DNA from: Henckelia pumila
Lineage: Eukaryota > Streptophyta > Magnoliopsida > Lamiales > Gesneriaceae
NCBI RefSeq assembly: GCF_033568475.1
Contig: NC_133122.1
Location: 78,577,442-78,641,441 of the forward strand
DNA: 64,000 nucleotides
Direction of reading: 5' to 3'
Part shown: one piece after another, positions 12,346 through 23,024 of the stretch
How the letters are laid out: each line of letters starts with the position of its first letter
Position numbering within the stretch: the stretch's first letter is position 1
Notes under the pieces: model-generated
The model's database searches: none
Seen by the model: the letters and a program-made list of their open reading frames with translations, nothing else
What the model was told of the DNA's origin: nothing
Translations under genes and position numbers: made by a program

Positions 12346-13640
12346 AAAATATTGTATATATAAGCTCCAAGAGTGTTATATACGTTAGATACAAGAATAT
12401 GACCATTTAAAAATCTTCTGGCAAGTTTCTAACATTTAAAATGGTCAAATCCACCTTGCTGGCCATTTTTCCCGTCTTGAACTACTCTTGGAGCAGCCGG
12501 CCTGAAGAAGTCGGCTTGGAATGAAGAAGTTGGCATTTGAGTGAGCAGTTGGAATATGATTTGTTGATTTTTGGGCAACGTGATGAACATGAAAGTTGTA
12601 TCCTTTTGTCTTAACTTTCCAAAAAATCAAGCATCACTCAATTTGGATTTAATATGAGAGAGTTATGTTTGAAATACCAGACTTGCTCCAAAATAGTCGA
12701 GAACAAGACAGTCGGGGAGCAGTTGGCATTTGAGTGACCAGTTGGAACATGATTCATTGATTTATGAGCAAAGTTATGAATATGAAGGTTGTATACCTTT
12801 CTTGTAGTTTCCATGGAATCAAATATCAATCCATTTCGAGTTTTTATCAAAGATATATTCTCGAAATACTAGACTATGCCAGAAATTCTGCTCTGCAGAA
12901 TTTCAGTGCAGAACCAGAGACTTAAATGCAGTTTATCAGCTCTTTATGCTCAGATTCAGACCTTGAATTGTGAAGCTGATTTGTAGATCATGGTCTTAAA
13001 TTCTTAGCGCATACTGAATCGTTCCATTTGGATAACCGAGATGAAATATATAGCCAAAATACCAAAACTGGTCTGTCAAAATGCTTGCTGTCATAAATTC
13101 GTCGAGTTCAATGTTGAGGCACTAGTTTGACCTAGCTAACATCCGAATTGATCCAACTGGTCTGAGATATAACTTGAAGCTTTTTGAGTTGGCTGTTCAA
13201 CGGTTTTTGGCGACTGGTCATTTGGATCACCGAGCTATGAGATATGCTCAAAACAAAACTCTGCGCCAACAACTAAGTTGTGTTGAAATTATATTTCAAC
13301 ACCTTATCACTTCTAATTTAGGATCAACCAACTACATACTCAAGTAAATATATTAAAAACACATTAACAAGTTTTGTTATCATCAAAACCAAGATTATTG
13401 CATATTCAGTCCCAACAAATTTGGCCACCAAACACTTCCAAATGCGTTGTTTACCCAATCCGCAAAGCCTCCTCTTCGAGAATTGGGGTTTGATCATCAC
13501 TCGACTTAGTAGAAAGTTTAAGTTCTGTCACTCATGACCTTGCTACTTCGTCTGGATTCATAGTAATCAAGATCTACGTGTTTACAAGCACTCGAAAATA
13601 GTGTTTATAGTTGTATAGAATAAGACCTACATCGTGGTAG
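12346..13640. repeat. unclassified repeat with 193-bp-spaced imperfect duplications
   Basis: A segment beginning GTTGGCATTTGAGTGA occurs near 12529 and again near 12722, about 193 bp apart, each followed by a similar TTGATTT...TGAA...GAAAGTTGTAT/GAAGGTTGTAT block. Further right, phrases built on CCAAATGG/GGATCACCGAG and AGCTATGAGATATG recur loosely up to 13280. No ORF of note. This looks like LTR or untranslated retroelement sequence of a family I cannot name. Confidence 0.45.
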
Positions 13641-14590
13641 AAAATATACTCCCACTTGCGGCTTGAAAAAGTTGCTTGGCTTTGACTGCAATGGTTTAAA
13701 ATGGATTTTATCAAATTCAAGTAATACTTCACCTTCTAAATTAACAAGAAAATTTTCTAACTATATTATATTCTTTAATAAAATGCAACACGTACTCTTT
13801 TTGGATGTGAGAATTCTAAAATAGTGTTTTTGAGATCTTTAACTTATTTAAAAGTTATTTTTTTAGAGATTATTTTGGAGTTGGTGAGAAGTTAAAGTAA
13901 GAAGTATTTGAAAATAGAAGTTTAAAGCTAATACAAGCTAAAGTTTGAGTATGTAGAATAATTGCTTCCAAGCTTAATTTTTACTTAAATGACAAGCATA
14001 TCAATATACTATATATAAAATATATCTCTTTTAACTATTTAAATTTTGATACTCATACCATCAAAAATATATTTATATAATAATTATTATTATTATATTA
14101 TGAATATTGTATCAAAATTAATTTATTTTTTTTATAAACTGAATGCTTGAAAAAATATATAAGATTAATAAAAATAAAATATTGGAAATGAAAAATTTTG
14201 AATGAATACAAAAAATATGTATAAAAAATTTTGTAAAATAAAATTATATAAAAATTCAAAATATTATTTAAAAAATAAATGTGTGTCATAAAATATTATT
14301 GAAATTTAATAAATTTTATTAGAAACTATTAAAAACTCATATGAGGAGAAAAACAATAGGTCAAATGAATCAAGTGTATACAGTTATGTAATATGATTAA
14401 TATTTTAAAGATAAGTGTCAACTTATAATTTCAAATTCTAAACTAAAAAGTTAAATAAAAAAAAGCATTACACTCTTTCTTCTAGCTTTTGGCTAAAAGT
14501 TATAGAAGATCAAGCTGAAGTTGACATTCACAAACACTCAAAAGTCAAAACAATGCAATGAAGCTAGAATCTAAGAGGTGCTTCCTAACT
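13641..14590. other. AT-rich stretch with no recognised gene
   Basis: Very AT-rich sequence with only short chance reading frames. Runs of mixed A/T and repeated AAGCTxAAG words near 13880-13980 and 14490-14530 hint at a degraded MITE, but I could not match two ends. Confidence 0.4.
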
Positions 14591-14609
14591 TTTTAAAACA
14601 CTCCTTAAA

Positions 14610-15127
14610 TGCATTTAAGTTGCGTCTGAGATGGAACTTGGAAGGGTTTCAAATAATTTCAAATATATTTTTATTATTTAAAAAGTATTACCGTAAAATT
14701 AAAATTCACTCAATAATGTTTATTATATATTATTTCATGTTAATTAAAGTGGATTTCAAGTTTACCAAATAATGATATCTTATAAAATTCACTCAACTCC
14801 ATATAATTAATGTTTAAAAAAGTAAGATGTAAATTTAAAATTGATCCATTACTTTATTGTTAACGATAATACTATAATTGAAATTCATTAATTTCAAGTC
14901 TTTCCATCCAAAAAATTTGTAGGATTTTTAAATTTTATTTCTGTTGGATTTCAAATCACTCCATGAAGTTAATTTCAAGTCTTTCCATCCAAAAAATTTG
15001 TAGGATTTTTAAATTTTATTTCTAGCTATTTTTTTTCGTAATAATGGATTTCAAATCTTAACTTCATGGAGTGATTTGAAATCCCGCACGCTTCCAAATT
15101 ACTCGCATTCTGTCGGAACCAAGCATT
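14610..15127. mobile_element. probable MITE with internal direct and inverted repeats
   Basis: A 53-bp segment starting AATTTCAAGTCTTTCCATCC is present twice (about 14889-14942 and 14970-15025). GGATTTCAAATCACTCCATG (about 14944) is matched by its reverse complement near 15055-15085. The outer arms share GGAAG-GG-TTTCAAAT type words in opposite orientation. No coding sequence. The outer boundaries are estimates. Confidence 0.5.
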
Positions 15128-15472
15128 ACATTTTGAGTGTATTGCTGCACTAGTTAAATTTAAAAATTTTAATTCCAAGATTTGAATTATATATTATAAA
15201 ACTTATTGTATTCCCTGCAGCAAAAATTTAGTGCAAGCTCAAAGTATATCTTGATGATTAATTAATACTAGTACCCAGATACACGCATTGTGAGCCTTTT
15301 ATTGTCTATTTTTTTAACTAAAAATAAAATAATAATAATAATAATAATAAATAGTGAAATAAAAAATGGAATTTTTTCAAATAAAATATTCATAACAGGC
15401 AAAAAAAAAATACATTTTTGTAATTACATAACCATCCAAGGGTAAAATCATGATATTTTTCCGAGGATTAAA

Positions 15473-16240
15473 ATTCATTTTGGTATGCAAACTATTGATA
15501 AAATATCAAATTGATACATGAAATATTTTAAATGGCTTATTTATACATAATCAAATTAAAAAGTCAATTAAGTTTAACCTTAACTTAAATTGCTTCTAAG
15601 TCCAATTACTATTATTAAAATTTGATTAGGTACATAATTTTATTTTCAAGATTATTTTATTGATTAATTTTTAAAATATCATATTTATTTAAAATTGTAT
15701 CATGATAAATAATTGTCAACTCAAATTATACAACAATATTGATGAAAATATAATAAAATAAATGTCACTGGAGCCCGTTTATCTTGTTTTTAGATTGTAG
15801 CAAACATAATCATCATTTTAGTTTTTTGAAATATGGTATTGGCCCCGATGATTAATATTCATTTTGGTATGCAAACTATTGATAAAATATCAAATTGATA
15901 CATGAAATATTATAAATGGATTATTTATACATAATCAAATTAAAAAGTCAATTAAGTTTAAACTTAACCTAAATTGCTTCTAAGTTCAATTACTATTATT
16001 AAAATTTTATTAGGTACATAATTTTATTTTCAAGATTATTTTATTGATTAATTTTTAAAATATCATATTTATTTAAAAATATATCATGATAAATAATTGT
16101 CAACTCAAATTATACAACAAAAAATATCGTAATATATTGATGAAAATATAATAAAATAAATGTCACTGGAGCCCGTTTATCTTGTTTTTAGACTGTAGCA
16201 AACATAATCATCATTTTAGTTTTTTGAAATATGGTATTGG
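15473..16240. repeat. tandem duplication of a 370-384 bp unit
   Basis: Copy 1 (15473-15842) and copy 2 (15857-16240) both begin ATTCATTTTGGTATGCAAAC and end GAAATATGGTATTGG. They differ by scattered substitutions and an insertion of about a dozen bases (around AAAATATCGTAAT) in copy 2. A 14-bp spacer separates them. No ORF. Confidence 0.9.
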
Positions 16241-16245
16241 TCTAT

Positions 16246-16900
16246 TGGGAATTTGAAATTTTAAACATTAAAGTCTATCTCGTGGTTCAGGTAGATTAAA
16301 TGAGATTCTTAAAGAACCGTTTATTAACATTGTAGAAAAATCTATATAAGGATGTGTGCTCCTTCGAGTAAGCTAGAAAAAAATCCGCTATCAAATACCA
16401 ATCATTAATCTTTAAGCTCTTTACAAAATACTCAAAAATACTCTTGCACACACAAAACGGTCTATCATATTCTCAGATCATATTTGTGCCTATTACTATA
16501 TGTTGTAAAATCCTTTAAAAGAGTAAAAGTGTTGTAATATTCTTAGAGAAGAGTCTGCTTTCAGAAGTCCTTCGTGTGTGTATTTTGTTTGCGTAAGCTC
16601 TAGGAGTTTCACTAGGCAGTATATAAGTTCTGCTGAAGTGGGTCTGCACCAGTTTGTGTACGTATCAAATCTTCTAGTGATACCTTGTGGAAACAGAAGA
16701 AAGAAAAACGTAGAATGTTTTATCATTCGAACTTCCATAAACAAATCTGCTTTAATTAATCTACTTTACCCTTGAGCTTCAACAAACTTAGTAGTTTGTT
16801 CCGCTCTACTTCAGTATACTACTACTTTATTTTAATTTAGAGTACGAGATTTGCATGCATTGCTATTCATATCAGTACCAGACCCTTATCAGAAGAAAAT
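16246..16900 (+). mobile_element. copia-like LTR fragment (tentative)
   Basis: A TATA-like CTATATAAGG at about 16342 is followed by a leader rich in CACACAAAACGG and by TGTTGTAATATTCTTAGAG and TAGTGATACCTTGTGG phrases, an arrangement typical of copia LTR downstream halves. No termini or target duplication could be fixed, and no pol sequence is adjacent. Confidence 0.35.
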
Positions 16901-17580
16901 TAGGGAGTATTCATTAATCCCATCTAAACACTCCTCACTGATCCTAACAATTATAATTTAAATTAATTGTATAAAATAATGCATTAAAAATAACAAAATC
17001 ATTTCCAAAATTTCAACTACCAAAATTCAAAAAATTGAAATTTATGGCTTTTTAAAAGTTTAATTTTAATTTTAAATTTTAAAAGATTTCATAGGAAATT
17101 TATAAGGGGTGAAAGAGAAAATGGAGAGAAATGAAATTGGAAATCCATCCAAATTTTTGGGTACAAACAAAGATAATTCTTGACATTTTATGATTGTATC
17201 TTATCCTTTAAAGTTCGTACTTTAATGGCTTTCATGTAGTCAATAAAGTTTATCGAAATTTTGAAGACCTGTGTACTTTTATAAAGTTTTTAAAAGTCAA
17301 GGTTGAATATCACATGAATTTGTAAAATTGTGCAAAAGTTTTATTATGAATAATGCTAGATTTTCATAGAATTTATAAAATTTTAGATTGAATACCTCTT
17401 AACTTTTAAATTTCACAAGATTATTTAAAAGTCATTATTTCTCCCACTTTGAATACACTTCTGCGTAAGTTTATTTTGAATACCACTAGATTTTTATAAA
17501 ATTTTAGACTAAATACATATTTAACTTTTAAATTCTACAAGACTCTTTAAAAGTCATAATTTTTCTCACTTTGAATACAC
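16901..17580. repeat. AT-rich spacer ending in a 125-bp imperfect tandem duplication
   Basis: No gene is visible. The last 240 bp hold two imperfect copies (about 17342-17465 and 17470-17580), each ending AAAAGTCAT...CACTTTGAATACAC. This block sits directly before the left target duplication of the large MULE. Confidence 0.5.
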
Positions 17581-17585
17581 CGCCC

Positions 17586-17596
17586 CTTTTTAAATC
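17586..17596. repeat. left target-site duplication of the MULE
   Basis: The 11 bases CTTTTTAAATC are repeated in the same orientation at 34401-34411, immediately outside the other end of the element. Mutator-type insertions produce 9-11 bp duplications. Confidence 0.75.
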
Positions 17597-18622
17597 GGTA
17601 AATTGGGGAAAAATCCTCATTTCTAACTTAAATTTGTGATTCAGTACCTAGGGCAGAAAAATTTGTTCTGCACTCCCTCCTACGTCTAAATTCTTTTTTA
17701 TAACTCCCTATTCATGTTTTGACTCAATTTTCTTTTTATTTTATTTTCTCACCAATAATTCCCTTGTTTATTTTTATTTTTATTTATATTTCTCATCTCT
17801 CTCTTTCCTCCTTATCCCTCTTCACGTTTCTACCATTTTCTTTCATTATCACGACAGAAAGCTCTACCCATAATCCATCGGCCGAGTTTGTCCACCACCG
17901 ACCGAATTGGCCAACAACCGGTGAACTTGAGTCTACTTGATTGCCGTTCGCCGGTTCAAACTCGGGATCGCTTCGCCCTGTCTCTCTGCCCTCCGCTTCT
18001 CTTCGACCCTTGATGCCACCGTAGTTCGCCGCCGCCGTAGTACTCGTCATTAATATAGGCATACGCACCCTTCTTCACGTTTTAGTATCTGTTACCATTC
18101 AATTTTTTTCAAAATTTTCTTCTGTTTGAAATTATTTTTCTCGCAGGGGCCTTCCGCGAGCTATTTTTCTTCTACCCGATTTGTGCTCTTTATTAATTCT
18201 TACGATGTTATGTTCTTGTGTGCTCATTAATCTGAGAAGTAGTATTTTGGATTGAAATATGATCTAGAAAATGGTATCTAGGCTTACGATATTGCTATTT
18301 GAGGTATCTAGTGGTTTGTTCGATTTTGATTCAATTTTTTGGATGCAAGTTTTTGTTCCATTTGCCGCTGCATTGTAATTGATTTTTGCATATATTTTTT
18401 TTTTCAATTTTCTGCTGCTATTTTGCTACTGGTTTTTCCCATTTGTCGTTGGTTAAGTGTGTCATAATTGATTTCATATTGTTTTGTGTCTCTCTGTTTT
18501 GTTGATCTTAATTTTTTTCTTGGTTTCATTGTCGAACGAACTCTCTCGATGATTGCGGTTTGCTTTGTTTCTTAATTGGTATTGATTTTTCTATTGTTGT
18601 TCAATTTTTGCTCAATTTCTTG
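17597..18622 (+). repeat. left ~1.0-kb terminal inverted repeat of the MULE
   Basis: Matches the minus strand of 33383-34400, including the blocks GTGATTCAGTACCT, AATCCATCGGCCGA and GGGGCCTTCCGCGAGCTATT. It ends just before the ATG of the transposase remnant at 18628, so it likely supplied promoter and leader. Short frames inside it (for example 17719-17940) have no support as genes. Confidence 0.85.
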
Positions 18623-18627
18623 TAGAA

Positions 18628-19698
18628 ATGGAATCTGGATCTGGATCATCAAATTTTTCATTTTTGGGTAGCTGCGATTATAAAGATGGCCTTTATATGA
18701 TTTCATGGATTCAGTCTAATGGAGTTGTTTCTGAATCTTGGGAGAAAATGTAAAGAGATTACTCCATAGACTGTGACATTGAAATATCTAGCTCCTCATC
18801 ATAAGAAGTATATTACATTGAATGAAGATGAGAACGTCCGTATTATGACACATCTTCACACATCTATGAGACTTACAGTAATTAACATGAGGGGCAGTGA
18901 AAAAAAAAACGAAATGAGATCTCACAATTCTGCTAGGTAAAAACTTCTGCCTTGATAATTGGTTTCCACATAAATTTGGTTGATGTTGATGAATATTTAT
19001 TTAATTTTTGGTTTTCTTGGTATAATCTATTTCCCTCTTTAACAAAAAACTGTGAAAATGACGTCGAAGAAAGACATAGATCACATGTCATTAGTCTGTC
19101 CTATGAAAGGGTAGTTTTCTTGACTTGAGAAAGTTTTTTTTTATTTAATTCTCCAACTTCGGATGAGTTTGTGGCCTCCGGCGCCTTTTTTGAATACTTT
19201 TTTTTGTTGCACCCCTATCTCTAAAGGGCGAGGGTGTCGACTTTCTTGTGGTAGTAATTGCAAACTCATTATTTTTTTTGAAGATTTGTTCCCTTTTTCT
19301 GAGGCTGAGATCTTATGTAAGTTATATATTTCAAATCATAAGAGTTTTTAAACTATTACTCGAATAAGATTTTATTTCATGTGTGTTTTCTTAATAATTT
19401 ACTTCAATTTAAAAAATGGGAGGTTAATAAAATTTTGCATTACTTAAAATAGGTTTGAATCTGAAGATGACAAGTTCAGTAGTAAAGATGGTTATCTTGA
19501 AGTGGGTTTGTTAAGAAATTCCGTAGACGCTTGGAGTAATTGTATTCGAGGAATGGGTCAGATATTCAAGGATGCTGCAGAATTTCGAGTATATGCCAAG
19601 AAATATTCAATTGCTACAAGACGATCTTTTTTGTATAAAAAGAATGACAAAGAAAAGATTATTCTTGAATGTAGTGCAAATGACTGCCCTTGGATGTA
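18628..19698 (+). pseudogene. MULE transposase 5' remnant: PB1-like and DNA-binding segments
   Basis: Three pieces survive. An ATG at 18628 opens a 41-residue frame ending at TAA near 18752. At about 18776-18900 TLKYLAPHHKKYITLNEDEN resembles the PB1-like N-terminal domain of plant MULE proteins. At 19452-19698 a frame contains GQIFKDAAEFRVYAKKYSIA and ends ECSANDCPWM, the pattern of the Mutator DNA-binding domain, which normally continues as CPWRI. After that the frame breaks, and nothing like the DDE catalytic core or the SWIM zinc finger follows. Short introns may separate the pieces. Family assignment comes from motif recognition only. Confidence 0.65.
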
Positions 19699-20129
19699 GT
19701 GCAAAAGGATGGTGGAACAGAGAATTTGTGACAATATGCCTGAAAAGTGTACTCAATCATGTGGAAATATTAGTGGCTCCTCGTTGCCTTGAGATTCTCG
19801 TTATTTTATTATATATTGTTCAACTTGTGAGTCATATGTTCTTTTATTGGATCGATGAATTTGGACTTGATTTTTGCGACGAATACTCTGTGGTGTAGAT
19901 CTAATTCTGGTTAGGCATGAATTTTCATGTTTTGGACAAATGATATACAGGAGATGATATTACCGAAATATATGTCAAAATGTACCGCATCTTCTTGTTT
20001 ATAGTACCACAAATTTTTTTATGCTGTACCGTATCTTATGTCAAAGTGTACCACGTAATTTATGATATATTACCACTAAAATAAGTTGTAGTTTTCACCA
20101 GTTATTATTATTATTTAACAAACTATGAC

Positions 20130-20951
20130 GATATTGCACATGCTGGTGTAAGTGTTACAGTATTATATGTTTGGAACAAATGATATATATGAGATGTAGC
20201 ACATGCTGGTGTTTATTGTACCACGAAGCAGATTTTATTATACCAAATCTTTGGTTATTTTACACCACATATTGTATGAAATAGTACCACATATTCATGC
20301 GGATTTTATATCAATGGTGATTAACACATGTTTACACATCTAATTGTGGTATGAGAATGTGTTAAATTTTTACATCTTCCCTACATGTTTTACATTGGTT
20401 TTGGTGCGTGGTTTAGAAATTCAGTACCATTTGTATTGATACGTAGTATGTTTACTTGAAAATAAAGTATAATATTCTCTAATTGTGGTATGAGAATGTA
20501 TTAAATTTGGTAGCATATATGGTGATTAACAAACACATGTATATATATACATCGTTTATGTTTGTAACATCTATGTTTAAAACAACTTTACATATGCATC
20601 CAATGTCTTAATTTTGTAACATCAATGGTGATGAAAACATTTTCACTCATAAAATTCTAAAATTTTAGTATCAATCATGATTATACATATTTATGCATTC
20701 TAATGTGTAATTTAGTAGCAAATGTGATGATTAACAAACACATGTATATGTTTGTAACATCTATGGTTAAAGCAACTTTATCTATGCATCCAATGTCTTA
20801 ATTTTGTATCATCAATGGTGATTAAAACATATTTACACATCAAATGTTCAATTTTGCAGTATAAATCAAAATAATTAAGCATGAAAATGAAGTGGTCAGG
20901 AATGCAGTACCATTTACATCTATACGTAGTACATTAGCTAGAAAATAAAGT
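20130..20951. repeat. left part of the MULE internal minisatellite array
   Basis: The block contains GTGGTATGAGAATGTGTTAA-type monomer starts at about 20344 and 20481, and then a 450-bp variant (20505-20951) that recurs almost intact at about 30745-31200 on the other side of gypsy B. Gypsy B inserted into the AGTATAAC at its right end. Confidence 0.7.
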
Positions 20952-20956
20952 ATAAC

Positions 20957-22926
20957 TGTGAGACCTCGGTTCTAAACAGCTAATCTTGGATTAAACAACA
21001 ATAAGCATACAAGATCCAAGACTTAAAGGGAAGCAAGAATTTTTTTTTTTTTAAAAAAAACGGGGGGGCCGCGCGGCTGCGCCTCAACTGGCGCGGGCAT
21101 GCACGACACCCTGGCTCATGCGCGGGCGCGCGTGATGCCCTGCCCGGGAAGGGGCGCAGGCCGTGCGGGCGCGCCTCACCTGCTGCTCCTGCTGGGGAAA
21201 AACAATCCAACGCAATAATTAAGATCGAAAAGTGCAACAATCAAGTCCCAACAACAAATTCATGCATCGGTGCTAGCTATTACAAGCCAAATACAAACAT
21301 AACCAGTTCTAATTACAAGCAAGACAACTTCCAATCCAAGTTCGAGTTTTAAACATGCTTCAAAACGTAAACTAGATTGTCATGCTAACAAGACTTCTAA
21401 ACCGAGTCCCACATCTAACTCTCCTTCATGTTGCTAACCAGGTCTTCGCTGACTTGATCCTGCCCCACCTGTTGCCAAGTACACATACAAAACAAAGCAA
21501 CAGCCGGATAACCGGTGAGAAGGATATTCCTAATAAAAGAAACATAACAAGTAATACAATTAATAAACATGCTTTCAAGGCAATACGAAATCAATATCAA
21601 CGTAATGAAATGCATGTCTTTAAATCGGGATATCAATTCTGATAAACGAGAGATTTCTGCGGTGCTTTTGGGATCTCGAGGGTGAGATCACGTAACTACT
21701 CACCGACTCTCCCAATCGAGGTGGTGCCACGTATCCCACTCCCCTAGACTTTGGTGCAACTATACAGAGTATGCTAACACTAGGTGAACTTCTACACCCA
21801 GGCCACTCGCAGTATAGCTCCCAAAACGTCTAAACAAAAAGGGTTGTTCTTCTCGCTGAAACAAAGTTGGCTCAAGATGAATGCATATCAAAACATAGAA
21901 ACATAAGCCACATAACAAAACTCAATTAACCAACAAAATACAAGTTTCCCATGCTAGAACCCATATTGATGTAAATGTGATTGAAAAGGGGAAACTCGAG
22001 AACCAGCTGTCCCGAGTATGCTATCCCACTAACGATGACTGTTTTTACCTTTCAATGTCGTAGCTCCAACTCTGGATAAGCTACAACAAAATATTGTATC
22101 AAAGACTAAACAATCCCAACAACAACAACAACGGTACAAGGTAATCTCTTTACCGATCTTTGTCCAACTCTTGACGCTCAACAGTTGTTAACTCCGGGCT
22201 TGAAAACTCCAACGAAACTGTACGGAGACAAAAGATGATCAACATCATCAAACAAACTCAAAGCCCAAAGTACAACAACTCAAATGGTTCGAAATCTCAA
22301 AACTCAAACCGACGGCATAACAGCTATAAACTGAACCATCCGAAAATGCAAACAACAGTTCAATACCGATATCAATACGAATCAATGCTAAAACAACAAT
22401 AACACGGCAATTCCAACAAATCTCAAACACAAATTTTCGAACAAGGCTTCCGAAAATCATAACAATTCCAAACGACGCTCAAATTCAAAACCGACAGATA
22501 ATAAACGATCAGAACTCTGCCAAGAATAACATACTCGAATTTCAAACGATTCTAACAACATCCAAAAACTAGAATGCATCTGATCGGAGAAATACTTACA
22601 ATATAACGGAGCTCTCGCTGCAGTGATCTCTAAATCTGCCTTCAGAAATAAATTCCAACGGCCGGATCGAGCTCGGACTGAAATCCCAAAACTTGAAAGC
22701 TCAAAGGGGCGGCTCTAATGGAGGGAGGCGATGCAATGGAGGTGATGGAGAAGAGAATGGGTCCAAAAGCCATATAAATATCTATTAAAATCGATAATTG
22801 CGTTTTAGTCCCTGAAAAATCCAAAATTTGCAAAATGGACCCTGATCAAAATCAAACCGGCTCTTGAACTCTGTAATCTTCGATTAACTCAAATAAACTC
22901 ATTTAAGATAAAAACGGGGTGTTACA
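20957..22926 (-). repeat. 3' LTR of gypsy B (1970 bp)
   Basis: It has the same boundaries as the other LTR (minus strand TGTAACACCCCG...GGTCTCACA). The TATA-like element reads CCATATAAATATC on the plus strand near 22770. The GC-rich window at 21059-21185 is about 18 bp shorter than its sister and clearly more divergent than the surrounding LTR. Confidence 0.93.
20980..21240 (-). other. 86-codon frame across the GC window of the gypsy B 3' LTR
   Basis: The frame starts with a hydrophobic stretch (MLHFSILIIALDC) followed by SPAGAAGEA, which looks like a signal peptide, then an Arg/Pro/Ala-rich middle encoded by the GC-rich window, and a Lys-rich end before SWILYAYCCLI. The sister LTR keeps a 92-codon version at 27915-28193, differing by exactly six codons. 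A GC-rich sequence without A/T-rich stops can stay open by chance, so this is not called a gene. Confidence 0.3.
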
Positions 22927-22939
22927 ATTCTCCCCCACT
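22927..22939 (-). other. polypurine tract of gypsy B
   Basis: The minus strand reads AGTGGGGGAGAAT directly before the 3' LTR, the expected plus-strand primer. Confidence 0.8.
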
Positions 22940-23024
22940 AAAAAGAGATTTCGTCCTCGAAATCAACGAGAACCACAACTCATAAGATAGAATAAAGAAC
23001 TAAAGACATTAAGAAGAACTCACG

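Noticed and set aside
11850..13309. A complete family T solo LTR ending at the CTTATCA at 13303-13309
   Set aside because: Length would fit, but similarity to the other copies stops near 12345 and the flanks share no target duplication. Only the first 0.5 kb is called.
14610..16240. Clustered direct repeats that could suggest a CRISPR-like array
   Set aside because: Repeats are few, long and adjacent without unique spacers, in a plant nuclear context. They are a MITE and a tandem duplication.
17719..18068. Frames on both strands within the MULE left TIR
   Set aside because: The equivalent positions in the right TIR carry indels and stops, so no frame is conserved.
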